Below, piece by piece: positions 1 to 8,543 of a stretch of 64,000 nt of DNA. The notes beneath the pieces were generated by a model. It made no database searches. It worked only from the letters and a program-made list of their open reading frames with translations, and was not told where the DNA came from. The translations under genes were made by a program, and so were the position numbers. Within the stretch, counting starts at the first letter, position 1, and each line of letters starts with the position of its first letter. The DNA lies in the NCBI GenBank assembly GCA_036794825.1, contig DAIRGA010000016.1, positions 48,874 to 112,873 on the forward strand. Direction: 5' to 3'. The DNA comes from RZYY01 sp036794825. GTDB taxonomy: Bacteria > Bacteroidota > Bacteroidia > Bacteroidales > 4484-276.

Positions 1-2
1 TT

Positions 3-1091
3 ATGATAGACCAGCGGCGTTTGCGCCATGCATTAATTAACCTGATCGGAAACGCCGTTAAATTCACCATGAGAGGAAGTGTGTCTGTCATTGTTACGTA
101 TCAGGAGGTAAACTACATGAACCATCTCTACAACATCAATATTGCAGTGAAAGACACCGGTATTGGAATCGCTGAAGGTATGAAGATGCAGATCACAGAG
201 TTTTTCGACAAACCGGGATCGATATTCAAAAAACAAGGCGGCGAGGTCGGTTTGGGGCTTTACATTCTCAAAAGGCTCATATCCTTTTTTCAAGGCAAAC
301 TTTCGCTGCAAAGTGAACTGGGAAAAGGCTCAAAGTTCACCCTGCATATCGAAAACATAGAAGCTCTCAAAAAAAAACCAACCACAGAATCAATAGCGGA
401 AAACACAGAGGCAATCCGATTTAAAGGGCAGAAGATTTTGCTGGTCGAAGACATGATTCATCATTTCATCATGGCGCAAACCTTCCTGGAGAACGATAAC
501 CTTGAACTGTTCCACGCAAAAAGCGGAGAAGAGGGGGTGGAAATGGCCAGAAAATTAGATCCGGATCTCATCCTTATGGACATAAATATGCCACCCGGAA
601 TAAATGGCTACCAGGCAACTACACTCATTAAGCAAGACCCTGCAACGCGCAACATACCTGTAATTGCTTACACCACAAATACATACGACTGGGAAATGGA
701 ATCAAACAGGGAGCTGTTTTGTGATTTGCTGGAAAAAACCTCTATGAGCAGGCAAAAGCTCGTCGAGGTACTGATGAAACACCTGGATCATGATACCGAA
801 GAAATTGACCAGCAAAAAATTGCTGGTTTTGATGAGCCCAGTCCAGCCGAGAATACAGAAATGCTGAAAGAACTCGTCGCTTCGTTCAGTCAGCGAATCA
901 CGAAATTGATTGATATTTTCGACATCATGGAGATCGGAAATCTCATCGAAGATCTTGAAAATCAAAATTCTAACTTAAATTCCAGAAAATTGAATCTTTA
1001 CCTTTCAGAGCTAAAAGATGCCAATGACAGCTTTGATTTTGACAAACTCAACCATCTTTTTAAAAATTTTGAACAACGATTAATCCAATAG
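3..1091 (+). CDS. Hybrid sensor histidine kinase, C-terminal part (5' end outside window)
   Basis: The frame is open to the window edge and begins inside a kinase ATPase domain, so the true start lies to the left. Residues 9-115 carry the HATPase_c boxes: N-box LINLIGNAVKFT, G1 box DTGIGI (D51) and G2 box VGLGL. Residues 143-260 form a receiver domain with the acidic pair E149/D150 and phospho-acceptor D193 (LMDINMP). The usual Lys-Pro near the end of the receiver reads Lys-Thr. The last 100 residues are helical and charged with no recognised domain. The gene ends 3 bases before the next kinase, which suggests one operon and a shared phosphorelay. The input domain is not visible, so the signal is unknown. 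Confidence 0.85.
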   Translation: MIDQRRLRHALINLIGNAVKFTMRGSVSVIVTYQEVNYMNHLYNINIAVKDTGIGIAEGMKMQITEFFDKPGSIFKKQGGEVGLGLYILKRLISFFQGKLSLQSELGKGSKFTLHIENIEALKKKPTTESIAENTEAIRFKGQKILLVEDMIHHFIMAQTFLENDNLELFHAKSGEEGVEMARKLDPDLILMDINMPPGINGYQATTLIKQDPATRNIPVIAYTTNTYDWEMESNRELFCDLLEKTSMSRQKLVEVLMKHLDHDTEEIDQQKIAGFDEPSPAENTEMLKELVASFSQRITKLIDIFDIMEIGNLIEDLENQNSNLNSRKLNLYLSELKDANDSFDFDKLNHLFKNFEQRLIQ

Positions 1092-1094
1092 CTT

Positions 1095-2204
1095 ATGGAT
1101 GCCGAAAAACCAACAGTACTGATTGTTGACGACCAACCTATTAATCTTAAGCTGGCAGCGGAAGTTTTAAAAAAAGACTACCGTATTCTGATTGCCGACA
1201 ACGGTGAAAAGGCCATCAGGGCAACCAGGGAGCGAAAACCAGATCTCATCCTGCTCGATATCATGATGCCCGAAACATCCGGCCTTGAGGTAGCAAGAAT
1301 CTTAAAAGATGACCCCGAAACCAAAGAGATTCCCATCATTTTTCTTACTGCCAAAAATCAACCGGAAGACACTGTGGAAGCTTTCATGGCAGGTGGAGTG
1401 GATTATCTTACCAAGCCATTTCAGAAACTCGAATTGTTGCAGAGGATAAAAACCCATATTCAGCTTAGTTTTCAGAAGAGAGAACTTTTTCAGACAGGGC
1501 TGGAACTCAGGCAGCTCAACGAAGAGAAAAACAAACTCTTCAGCATGGTGGCGCACGACCTGCGAAACTTTGTCGGCGGCAGCCTGGGATTGCTAAACAT
1601 TACACTCGAAAAGTTTGACAAGCTCGACAAGGATACGCTTAAAGAATACACAGAAATTGTAGTGGAAAATCTTGAAAAAACCACGGTGCTTATGAATGAA
1701 CTCCTGGCCTGGTCGCGCAAGCATTCGCACACACTGGTATTCAACCCCGAAGAATTTGTTTTTTATTCGGAGGCAGAAAAAAACCTTGAGAACTACAAAA
1801 TAATGGCAGAAGGCAAGAACATAACCCTCAGAAACCTGGTAAATAAAGAGTTTCAGATTTTCGGCGACAAACAGATGATCAACACCGTGCTTCGCAACCT
1901 GATACATAATGCCATAAAATACACCGGGATTGGCGGGAGTGTAGCAGTGAAATCCAGATCAGAAGGCAACCTGGTCTATATTTCGGTAAGCGACAATGGT
2001 ATCGGCATTCCGGAGGATCAACTCCACGCAATTTTTGAAGAGGTTGCTACTTCTCAGGTTGGAACCGGAGGAGAAAAAGGATCGGCAATTGGCCTGAAAG
2101 TTTGTAAAAATTATATTGACAAGCATCACGGATTCATCCGGGCATTTAATAACCCTGATGGCGGAAGCACATTTGAGTTTTCGCTACCGGTAAAAAACAT
2201 TTAA
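1095..2204 (+). CDS. Response regulator/histidine kinase fusion (REC-HisKA-HATPase)
   Basis: This 369-residue cytoplasmic protein has a receiver domain first (residues 6-120: D12/D13, phospho-acceptor D55 in LLDIMMP, T85, K107 followed by Pro). A short helical linker follows, then a HisKA dimerisation helix with phospho-acceptor H154 (FSMVAHDLRN) and an HATPase domain (N-box NLIHNAIKYT, DNGIGI at D300, a late Gly-rich lid GGEKGSAIGL). There is no transmembrane segment, so it is probably activated by phosphotransfer from another kinase, the upstream hybrid kinase being the obvious candidate. ATG at 1095 lies 3 bases after the upstream stop. No output DNA-binding domain is present, so the downstream target is unknown. 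Confidence 0.9.
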   Translation: MDAEKPTVLIVDDQPINLKLAAEVLKKDYRILIADNGEKAIRATRERKPDLILLDIMMPETSGLEVARILKDDPETKEIPIIFLTAKNQPEDTVEAFMAGGVDYLTKPFQKLELLQRIKTHIQLSFQKRELFQTGLELRQLNEEKNKLFSMVAHDLRNFVGGSLGLLNITLEKFDKLDKDTLKEYTEIVVENLEKTTVLMNELLAWSRKHSHTLVFNPEEFVFYSEAEKNLENYKIMAEGKNITLRNLVNKEFQIFGDKQMINTVLRNLIHNAIKYTGIGGSVAVKSRSEGNLVYISVSDNGIGIPEDQLHAIFEEVATSQVGTGGEKGSAIGLKVCKNYIDKHHGFIRAFNNPDGGSTFEFSLPVKNI

Positions 2205-2256
2205 AAAGATCTAAATCACAGATAATCATTTATTTATTAACTTAAAATTAGAAAAT

Positions 2257-3582
2257 ATGAAAATTGCAATTGTTGGATCGGGCTATGTTGGCCTGGTAAC
2301 CGGCGCCTGCTTTGCCGAAGTTGGTATTGATGTAACCTGCGTGGATATTGATGTAGCCAAAATTGAAAAACTGAAAAACGGCATCTCTCCCATTTACGAG
2401 CCTGGCCTTGATGATATGCTCAAGCGTAATATCGAGCGCGGCAGGTTAACCTTCACCACCGACCTCACCTCATGTGTAAACGAGAACGAAGTCATCTTTT
2501 CAGCAGTAGGCACCCCTCCGGATGAAGATGGAAGTGCCGACCTGAAATATGTACTTGAAGTTGCCAGAACAGTAGGCAAAAACATGGACAAGCATCTCAT
2601 AATTGTTACCAAAAGTACCGTGCCGGTGGGTACAGCCAAAAAAGTGAGAAAAGCTATCCAGGAGGAGTTGGATAAACGCGGGCTGAAACTATCCTTTGAC
2701 GTAGTTTCCAACCCTGAATTTTTAAAAGAAGGTGCCGCTATTGACGATTTCATGAAACCTGACCGCATCGTAGTCGGAGTTGAAACAGATTTTGCCAGGG
2801 AGGTCATGACCAGGCTATACCGCCCTTTCACGCTGAACAACCACCCGGTAATTTTTATGGATGTACCCTCAGCCGAAATGACCAAATATGCCGCCAACGC
2901 CATGCTGGCCACACGTATCAGCTTTATGAACGACATTGCCAACCTTTGCGAGATCGTCGGCGCCGATGTAAATATGGTTCGCCGCGGGATAGGAAGCGAC
3001 TCGCGCATTGGTAGTAAATTCCTATACTCTGGTATCGGGTATGGCGGATCTTGCTTTCCCAAAGATGTGCAGGCACTGATCAGAACCGGTGAAGAATACA
3101 ACTACAATCTGCGGATAATCCAGGCAGTTGAAGATGTTAATGAAGATCAGAAGGCAGTGCTGTACAATAAACTGGTCAAATATTTCGACGGAAAACTCGA
3201 TGGGCTGAACATCGCCATGTGGGGATTGTCGTTCAAACCACAAACCGACGACATGCGTGAGGCTCCTTCGCTGGTGCTTATTGACAAACTGATAAAAGCG
3301 GGCTGCAAGGTAAAAGCCTACGACCCCGCTGCCATGGAAGAAGCTCACCGGCGTATTGGTGATGTGATCGAATATGCCAAAGATCCGCTGGATGCCATTC
3401 TCGATGCTGATGCGCTGTTGATCGTAACCGAATGGATCGAATTCCGGTTCCCCAACTATAAGATTATGCAAAAGCTTATGGCAAAGCATGTTATCTTCGA
3501 CGGACGTAATATCTACGACCGTAAAGAGGTGAAAGAAGCCGGATTCGATTACTTCTGTATCGGAGTCAATACCGCCATTTAA
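2257..3582 (+). CDS. ugd: UDP-glucose 6-dehydrogenase
   Basis: It oxidises UDP-glucose to UDP-glucuronate with two NAD+. The N-terminal Rossmann fold starts at residue 1 (VGSGYVGLVTGACFAE). The catalytic cysteine is C266 in the family signature GYGGSCFPKD. The C-terminal UDP-binding domain contains the typical LSFKPQTDDMREAPS stretch. At 441 residues it is full length for the family. The next gene, 17 bases downstream, is a UDP-glucuronate decarboxylase, so the pair converts UDP-glucose to UDP-xylose, probably for capsule, exopolysaccharide or LPS glycans. No glycosyltransferase cluster lies beside it here. Confidence 0.96.
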   Translation: MKIAIVGSGYVGLVTGACFAEVGIDVTCVDIDVAKIEKLKNGISPIYEPGLDDMLKRNIERGRLTFTTDLTSCVNENEVIFSAVGTPPDEDGSADLKYVLEVARTVGKNMDKHLIIVTKSTVPVGTAKKVRKAIQEELDKRGLKLSFDVVSNPEFLKEGAAIDDFMKPDRIVVGVETDFAREVMTRLYRPFTLNNHPVIFMDVPSAEMTKYAANAMLATRISFMNDIANLCEIVGADVNMVRRGIGSDSRIGSKFLYSGIGYGGSCFPKDVQALIRTGEEYNYNLRIIQAVEDVNEDQKAVLYNKLVKYFDGKLDGLNIAMWGLSFKPQTDDMREAPSLVLIDKLIKAGCKVKAYDPAAMEEAHRRIGDVIEYAKDPLDAILDADALLIVTEWIEFRFPNYKIMQKLMAKHVIFDGRNIYDRKEVKEAGFDYFCIGVNTAI

Positions 3583-3599
3583 CTTAATCTCCGAAGAAA

Positions 3600-4535
3600 A
3601 TGAGAAAACGTATCCTTGTTACAGGAGGCGCCGGATTCCTCGGTTCGCACCTTTGCGAGAAGCTGCTAAATCAGGGCCATGATGTAGTTTGCGTTGACAA
3701 CTACTTCACCGGCCAGAAGCAAAATGTGGTGCATCTGCTTAAACATCCTTATTTCGAGCTGGTGAGGCACGATGTTACCATGCCCTATTTTGTGGAGGTG
3801 GACGAAATTTACAATCTTGCCTGTCCGGCCTCTCCTATTCATTACCAGTACAATCCCATCAAAACGGTGAAGACTTCGGTGATGGGAGCCGTGAATATGC
3901 TGGGGTTGGCCAAACGCATCAGAGCCAAGATTTTACAGGCTTCCACAAGCGAGGTTTATGGCGATCCTGAAATTCATCCACAAACGGAAGATTACTGGGG
4001 ACATGTGAACCCGATTGGCGAGCGAGCCTGTTATGACGAAGGAAAACGTGCCGCCGAAACGCTTTTTGTGAACTATCACAAGCAAAATGGCGTCAGAATC
4101 AAGATCATTCGCATCTTCAACACTTATGGCCCACGCATGCATCCCAACGATGGCCGTGTAGTTTCCAATTTCATTGTGCAGGCTCTGCAAAACAAGGATA
4201 TCACGATTTACGGAGATGGCTCTCAAACCCGGAGTTTCTGCTATGTTGATGATCTGCTGGAGGGAATGGTCAAATTGATGAATACGGGTGACGAAATTAC
4301 CGGCCCGATCAATGTGGGCAATCCTGGTGAATTTACCATTCTACAACTGGCCGAAATGGTAATTCGGATGACAGGCGCCAAATCAAAGATCATATACATG
4401 CCACTGCCTTCCGACGACCCAATGCAGCGCAAACCCGACATCACAAAAGCCCGGAATATTCTTGGCTGGGAACCCAAAATTCCTTTGGAGGAGGGATTGA
4501 TGAAAACGATTGGGTATTTCAAAAATACCATTTGA
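3600..4535 (+). CDS. UDP-glucuronate decarboxylase (UDP-xylose synthase), SDR family
   Basis: This is a 311-residue extended short-chain dehydrogenase. It shows the NAD-binding motif TGGAGFLGSH (residues 8-17), the substrate-side stretch QASTSEVYGDP (T116/S117) and the catalytic pair Y145/K149 (YDEGK). The sequences HPQTEDYWGHVNPIGERACYD and NTYGPRMHPNDGRVVSNF are characteristic of the UXS family rather than of dTDP-glucose dehydratases. It forms UDP-xylose and CO2 from UDP-glucuronate. It lies 17 bases after ugd and is followed at 4639-4673 by a strong intrinsic terminator, which closes the operon. Confidence 0.92.
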   Translation: MRKRILVTGGAGFLGSHLCEKLLNQGHDVVCVDNYFTGQKQNVVHLLKHPYFELVRHDVTMPYFVEVDEIYNLACPASPIHYQYNPIKTVKTSVMGAVNMLGLAKRIRAKILQASTSEVYGDPEIHPQTEDYWGHVNPIGERACYDEGKRAAETLFVNYHKQNGVRIKIIRIFNTYGPRMHPNDGRVVSNFIVQALQNKDITIYGDGSQTRSFCYVDDLLEGMVKLMNTGDEITGPINVGNPGEFTILQLAEMVIRMTGAKSKIIYMPLPSDDPMQRKPDITKARNILGWEPKIPLEEGLMKTIGYFKNTI

Positions 4536-4834
4536 TATTCAATGATTTAGAAAACTTCTAGTTTGCAGATCATCGAAAAATTTGAGCAGCAACTTCTCAA
4601 ATTAATTCCAAAAAGGATTTTAATTTCAAAATTAATGGTCCGGACGAGCCTTAAACTCGTCCGGATTTTTTTTGAAAACAATTTACACCCGGTTTAAATT
4701 ACATTTTAATATTGTTGAATATCAATCCATTAACTACATGAACAACTTTTTTTTGCAGTCAGATATCAGCTAAAATCCTAATATTGTGAATTAATTAACG
4801 AAGTCCGTCTAACATTTCATTAATTCCATAAAAT
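4536..4834. other. Intergenic region between UXS and the Fe-S protein gene
   Basis: Apart from the terminator at 4639-4673, this AT-rich stretch has no coding potential. It must contain the promoter of the following gene, but I see no clean TAnnTTTG -7 element in the correct orientation. Confidence 0.6.
4639..4673 (+). terminator. Rho-independent terminator after the ugd-UXS operon
   Basis: A perfect 10-bp stem (TCCGGACGAG at 4639-4648 with CTCGTCCGGA at 4656-4665) has a 7-base loop and is followed by eight T residues at 4666-4673. It ends transcription of the nucleotide-sugar operon. Confidence 0.9.
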
Positions 4835-6922
4835 ATGATACCTAACCTGATCTTCGTCCTGCTGCTCATCCTTGCCATATTCATTTTTTACAAAAGCATA
4901 AACCGCATTTCCCGCATCATCAAAAGAGGAAAAGATATTGATATTTCTGATAATCAGAGTGAAAGATGGAAAAAAATGAGCTTGGTGGCCATTGGACAAT
5001 CAAAAATGGTTGCCCGGCCTCTTTCGGCAATACTGCACATTTTTATTTATGTGGGATTTATCGTAGTAAATATAGAAATGATTGAGATCCTGATTGACGG
5101 GATCTTCGGAACCCACCGTGTGCTCTCGTTTCTGGGGGGACTTTATCCTGTAGTTGGGTCAATTTTTGAGCTTTTTGCTTTTTCGGTAATTATAGCGTGT
5201 ATAGTTTTTCTCTCGCGTCGTAATGTGATCAGACTGAAGAGGTTCTGGAATAAAGAGATGACCGCATGGCCCCGCACCGACGCCAACATCATCCTTATCA
5301 CAGAAATTCTGCTGATGAGCTCAATCCTGCTGATGAATGCTTCCGACAACATCCTGCAAGGGCGCAATTACGGGCATTACACGGCTGTAGGAACGTTCCT
5401 GATAAGCGGAATGATCAAGCCAATGCTGATGGGTTGTTCCGATAGCTCGCTGGTCTTTCTTGAGCGGTTTACCTGGTGGTTCCATATTGTTGGCGTGCTA
5501 ATTTTCCTCAACTACATTCCATTTTCCAAACACCTGCACGTTTTTCTTGCTTTTCCGAATGTCTTCTATTCAAAGCTCGGTGCACAGGCCAAAATTCAGC
5601 CAATATCCTCCATCACCAACGAGATAAAGCTTATGCTCAACCCTGCTGCTGAGATACCCACTCCTGCCGAAGGCGCTGAAGTAGGGCAGTTCGGAGCAAA
5701 GGATGTAAACGACTATACCTGGAAAAACCTGATGGATGCCTTTGCCTGCACCGAATGCGGGCGCTGCACCTCAAGCTGCCCGGCAAACATAACCGGAAAA
5801 GCACTCTCGCCCCGTAAACTGATGATGGACGTACGCGACCGTTCTGAGGAGCTCGATAAAAAATGGAATAAAAACGGAAAAGACCAACACAACGGAAAGA
5901 GCCTTCTCGACCGGATTTCTGCGGAGGAGATCTGGGCATGTACCACCTGCAACGCATGCGTACAGGAATGTCCAGTGAACATTGACCCAGTGGCCATTAT
6001 CCTCGAACTACGCCGCTATCTTTTCCTCGAAAAATCGGCCGCACCGGGCGAGCTAAACATGATGTTCACCAATATCGAAAACAACGGCGCTCCCTGGCAA
6101 TTTTCGCCTGAAGACCGTTTGAAATGGGCTGATGATGCCGGAATAAAAGTTCCTTTGATGGTCGATCAGTTTAGCCAGGGCAAAACACCAGAATACCTTT
6201 TCTGGGTTGGCTCATCAGGGGCTTTCGACGACAGGTTTAAAAAAGTGACCGTTCAGTTCGCCAAAATCCTCAACCATCTTGGAATTGATTACGCTGTACT
6301 CGGGCAGGAAGAAACCGACACCGCCGATTCGGCGCGCAGGGCAGGCAACGAAATGCTCTACCAGATGCAAACTCTTCAGATCATCGAACTGCTTAAGAAT
6401 TACGGAGTTAAAAAGATCATCACCTGTTGCCCTCATGATTACAATACCTTCAAAAATGAATACCCTGATTTTGGTGGTGATTTCGAAGTACTTCATCATT
6501 CGCAGTTTTTACATCAACAAATCAGCAATGGAAAAATCAAACTCAATGGTGGCTTCAATGGCAAGAAAATCACTTTTCATGATCCGTGCTATCTGGGCAG
6601 AGGCAACAATGAGTACAACGCTCCCCGCGGGATCATCAGCGCCCTGGTGGGTGTTTCTATCACTGAAATGAAGCACAATCGCCATTTTTCGCTATGCTGC
6701 GGCGCCGGTGGTGGTCAGATGTTTAAAGAGTGTGAAAAAGGCGACAAGGAGGTTTTCATCGAGCGGATCGAAGAAGCTATCGAAACCGGAGCAGACATCG
6801 TGGCAACTGCCTGCCCTTACTGCATGGTAATGATGACCGACGGGATCAAATACAAGAACAGGGAAGAGAACATGAAAAACTATGACCTTGCGGAGTTGGT
6901 GAGTACATCCATGAGGCTATAG
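4835..6922 (+). CDS. Membrane-anchored HdrD/GlpC-like iron-sulfur oxidoreductase
   Basis: The 695-residue protein starts with several hydrophobic segments (about residues 1-250). They resemble a NarI/HdrE-type membrane domain fused to the catalytic part. Two 4Fe-4S ferredoxin motifs follow: C305-C308-C311-C315 and C369-C372-C375-C379. The C-terminal third contains two cysteine-rich CCG-type modules, one with CCPHDYNTF and HDPCYLGRGN, the other with CCGAGGGQMF and ACPYCMVMM, as in heterodisulfide reductase subunit D and anaerobic glycerol-3-phosphate dehydrogenase subunit C. It probably passes electrons between a cytoplasmic donor, such as an electron-transfer flavoprotein, and the quinone pool. 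No etf or dehydrogenase gene lies next to it, so the partner is unknown. Confidence 0.85.
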   Translation: MIPNLIFVLLLILAIFIFYKSINRISRIIKRGKDIDISDNQSERWKKMSLVAIGQSKMVARPLSAILHIFIYVGFIVVNIEMIEILIDGIFGTHRVLSFLGGLYPVVGSIFELFAFSVIIACIVFLSRRNVIRLKRFWNKEMTAWPRTDANIILITEILLMSSILLMNASDNILQGRNYGHYTAVGTFLISGMIKPMLMGCSDSSLVFLERFTWWFHIVGVLIFLNYIPFSKHLHVFLAFPNVFYSKLGAQAKIQPISSITNEIKLMLNPAAEIPTPAEGAEVGQFGAKDVNDYTWKNLMDAFACTECGRCTSSCPANITGKALSPRKLMMDVRDRSEELDKKWNKNGKDQHNGKSLLDRISAEEIWACTTCNACVQECPVNIDPVAIILELRRYLFLEKSAAPGELNMMFTNIENNGAPWQFSPEDRLKWADDAGIKVPLMVDQFSQGKTPEYLFWVGSSGAFDDRFKKVTVQFAKILNHLGIDYAVLGQEETDTADSARRAGNEMLYQMQTLQIIELLKNYGVKKIITCCPHDYNTFKNEYPDFGGDFEVLHHSQFLHQQISNGKIKLNGGFNGKKITFHDPCYLGRGNNEYNAPRGIISALVGVSITEMKHNRHFSLCCGAGGGQMFKECEKGDKEVFIERIEEAIETGADIVATACPYCMVMMTDGIKYKNREENMKNYDLAELVSTSMRL

Positions 6923-7196
6923 ATGATTTAGTTCATCAACAAAGAAAATGTTGAAATCATTATATTGTTGCAGATCAAATATTTACATTGAAACAATCAA
7001 TAATGAGAAAAAAGCAATCCAGAGGACTTCCTTACAATCTAAAGGATTGAAAATCAAAATTTTATATCACTGGTAAAATAATCATTTCAAGGACGCAAAC
7101 CCATATCTGGTTGAAGATTAACTTTTAAAACTGAGAAGGCTGGAAAAATTTTAAGAATTTAAATTTAACATACTGATATTCATACAATTAACAAAC
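6923..7196. other. Intergenic region upstream of the MFS transporter
   Basis: This is 274 AT-rich bases with no open frame worth calling and no strong hairpin. It separates the Fe-S protein gene from the glycan-use locus and presumably carries that locus's promoter, which I could not identify. Confidence 0.5.
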
Positions 7197-8360
7197 ATGA
7201 CTACAAAAAAAATTTCCGTTGTTGCGATTACTCCCGTTCTGTTCTCGTTTTTCGTGATGAGTTTCTGCGACCTCGTGGGGATTGGGGTTGATAACGCCAA
7301 AGCCGATTTTCAGCTTAGCAACACGCTCGCCCAGCTGATTCCAAGCGCCGTCTTTGTCTGGTTCTTTTTGCTTTCGGTATTCATAGGTGTACTTCAGGAC
7401 AGGATCGGCAAACGCAACATGGTAAATATCGGAATGCTGGTTACAGCCGCTGGATTGTTGCTGCCATTTTTCATCTATTCCTTTCCACTGTTGCTCGCGG
7501 GTTTCGTGATGCTCGGTATCGGCAATACAATCCTGCAGGTTTCGGCCAATCCATTGCTCATTGATGTAGCGCCTCCGAAACGCAGCGCAAGCCTGCTGAG
7601 CTTTTCCCAGTTCATCAAGGCCATCGGCTCGATGGTAGCGCCGTTTATTGCTTCTTATTTTGCCGCAAAATTCGGCAATTGGAAACTGGTTTTCCTGGCT
7701 TTTGGTGCTTTTTCATTGCTCAACGTGTTATGGTTATATTTCACACCGGTGGAAGAGACCAGAAGTACGGAGAAAAAAGCAACTTTTGGGTCGGCCTTCA
7801 GCCTGCTAAGCACGCCATTTATTCTGCTGATGGTGTTGGGGATATTCTTTGTGGTGGGCATTGATGTGGGAATCAACTCCACTTCAGGCCAGTTCCTGAT
7901 GGAGAAACTGGGAATGGATCCTGAGCCTGCCAAACAAGGAAGAAGCCTTTACTTTTTTGGTAAAATGCTGGGAACATTTGTCGGCGCAATCCTGCTCACG
8001 AGGCTTCATTCCGGTAAATTTCTCCTCTATTCCTCCCTGGCAACACTGGTCACAATCCTGGCCTTCATTTTTTCGCCTTCATCAGCCATTGCTTTCACGT
8101 TGATGTTTTTAATCGGGATGGCGGCTTCCAACATTTTTCCGCTCATCTTTTCCCTCACGGTCAGCAAATACACAACCCGTACCAACGAAATTTCAGGGCT
8201 TATGATTATGGCTGTGTCTGGTGGAGCATTTATTCCGCCGCTTGTGGGACAGATTGCTGATTTGTCGGGAATTACAGCCGGAATGTACGTACTGGTTGCA
8301 TGCGCAGCTTACTTGATTTTCGTCTCTTTGTTCTCGTTGAATAAAAGTGGCCGGGAATAA
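7197..8360 (+). CDS. Sugar MFS transporter, FucP/FHS-like
   Basis: This 387-residue integral membrane protein has about 12 hydrophobic segments and the MFS loop motif DRIGKRN near residue 65. The SANPLLIDVAPPKR stretch in the fourth segment region resembles the fucose/glucose-galactose:H+ symporter (FHS) family, where an ANP/NP motif sits at this place. It most likely imports a monosaccharide by proton symport. It opens a run of same-strand glycosidase genes that includes a GH29 fucosidase, so fucose is a plausible substrate; the substrate is inferred from context only. Confidence 0.85.
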   Translation: MTTKKISVVAITPVLFSFFVMSFCDLVGIGVDNAKADFQLSNTLAQLIPSAVFVWFFLLSVFIGVLQDRIGKRNMVNIGMLVTAAGLLLPFFIYSFPLLLAGFVMLGIGNTILQVSANPLLIDVAPPKRSASLLSFSQFIKAIGSMVAPFIASYFAAKFGNWKLVFLAFGAFSLLNVLWLYFTPVEETRSTEKKATFGSAFSLLSTPFILLMVLGIFFVVGIDVGINSTSGQFLMEKLGMDPEPAKQGRSLYFFGKMLGTFVGAILLTRLHSGKFLLYSSLATLVTILAFIFSPSSAIAFTLMFLIGMAASNIFPLIFSLTVSKYTTRTNEISGLMIMAVSGGAFIPPLVGQIADLSGITAGMYVLVACAAYLIFVSLFSLNKSGRE

Positions 8361-8543
8361 GATGTTGCCGGGATGTGGAAAATGAAAATCGTCCCGAAGG
8401 CATATCACTCATTACCTTCGATCTACAAAGGAAAGCGACGTAACATCAACTTAAATAACCACCATTTAAAGGTCTCCTTGATTCTTAAACTTTTTCAGAA
8501 CTGCCTGGAATGATTTAGATTTACCAACATCAAAACATTGAAT

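Noticed and set aside
2394..3101. A 235-codon reverse frame opposite ugd
   Set aside because: The ugd frame has its active site and full length. The antisense frame is low-complexity Ser-rich translation with no recognisable motif.
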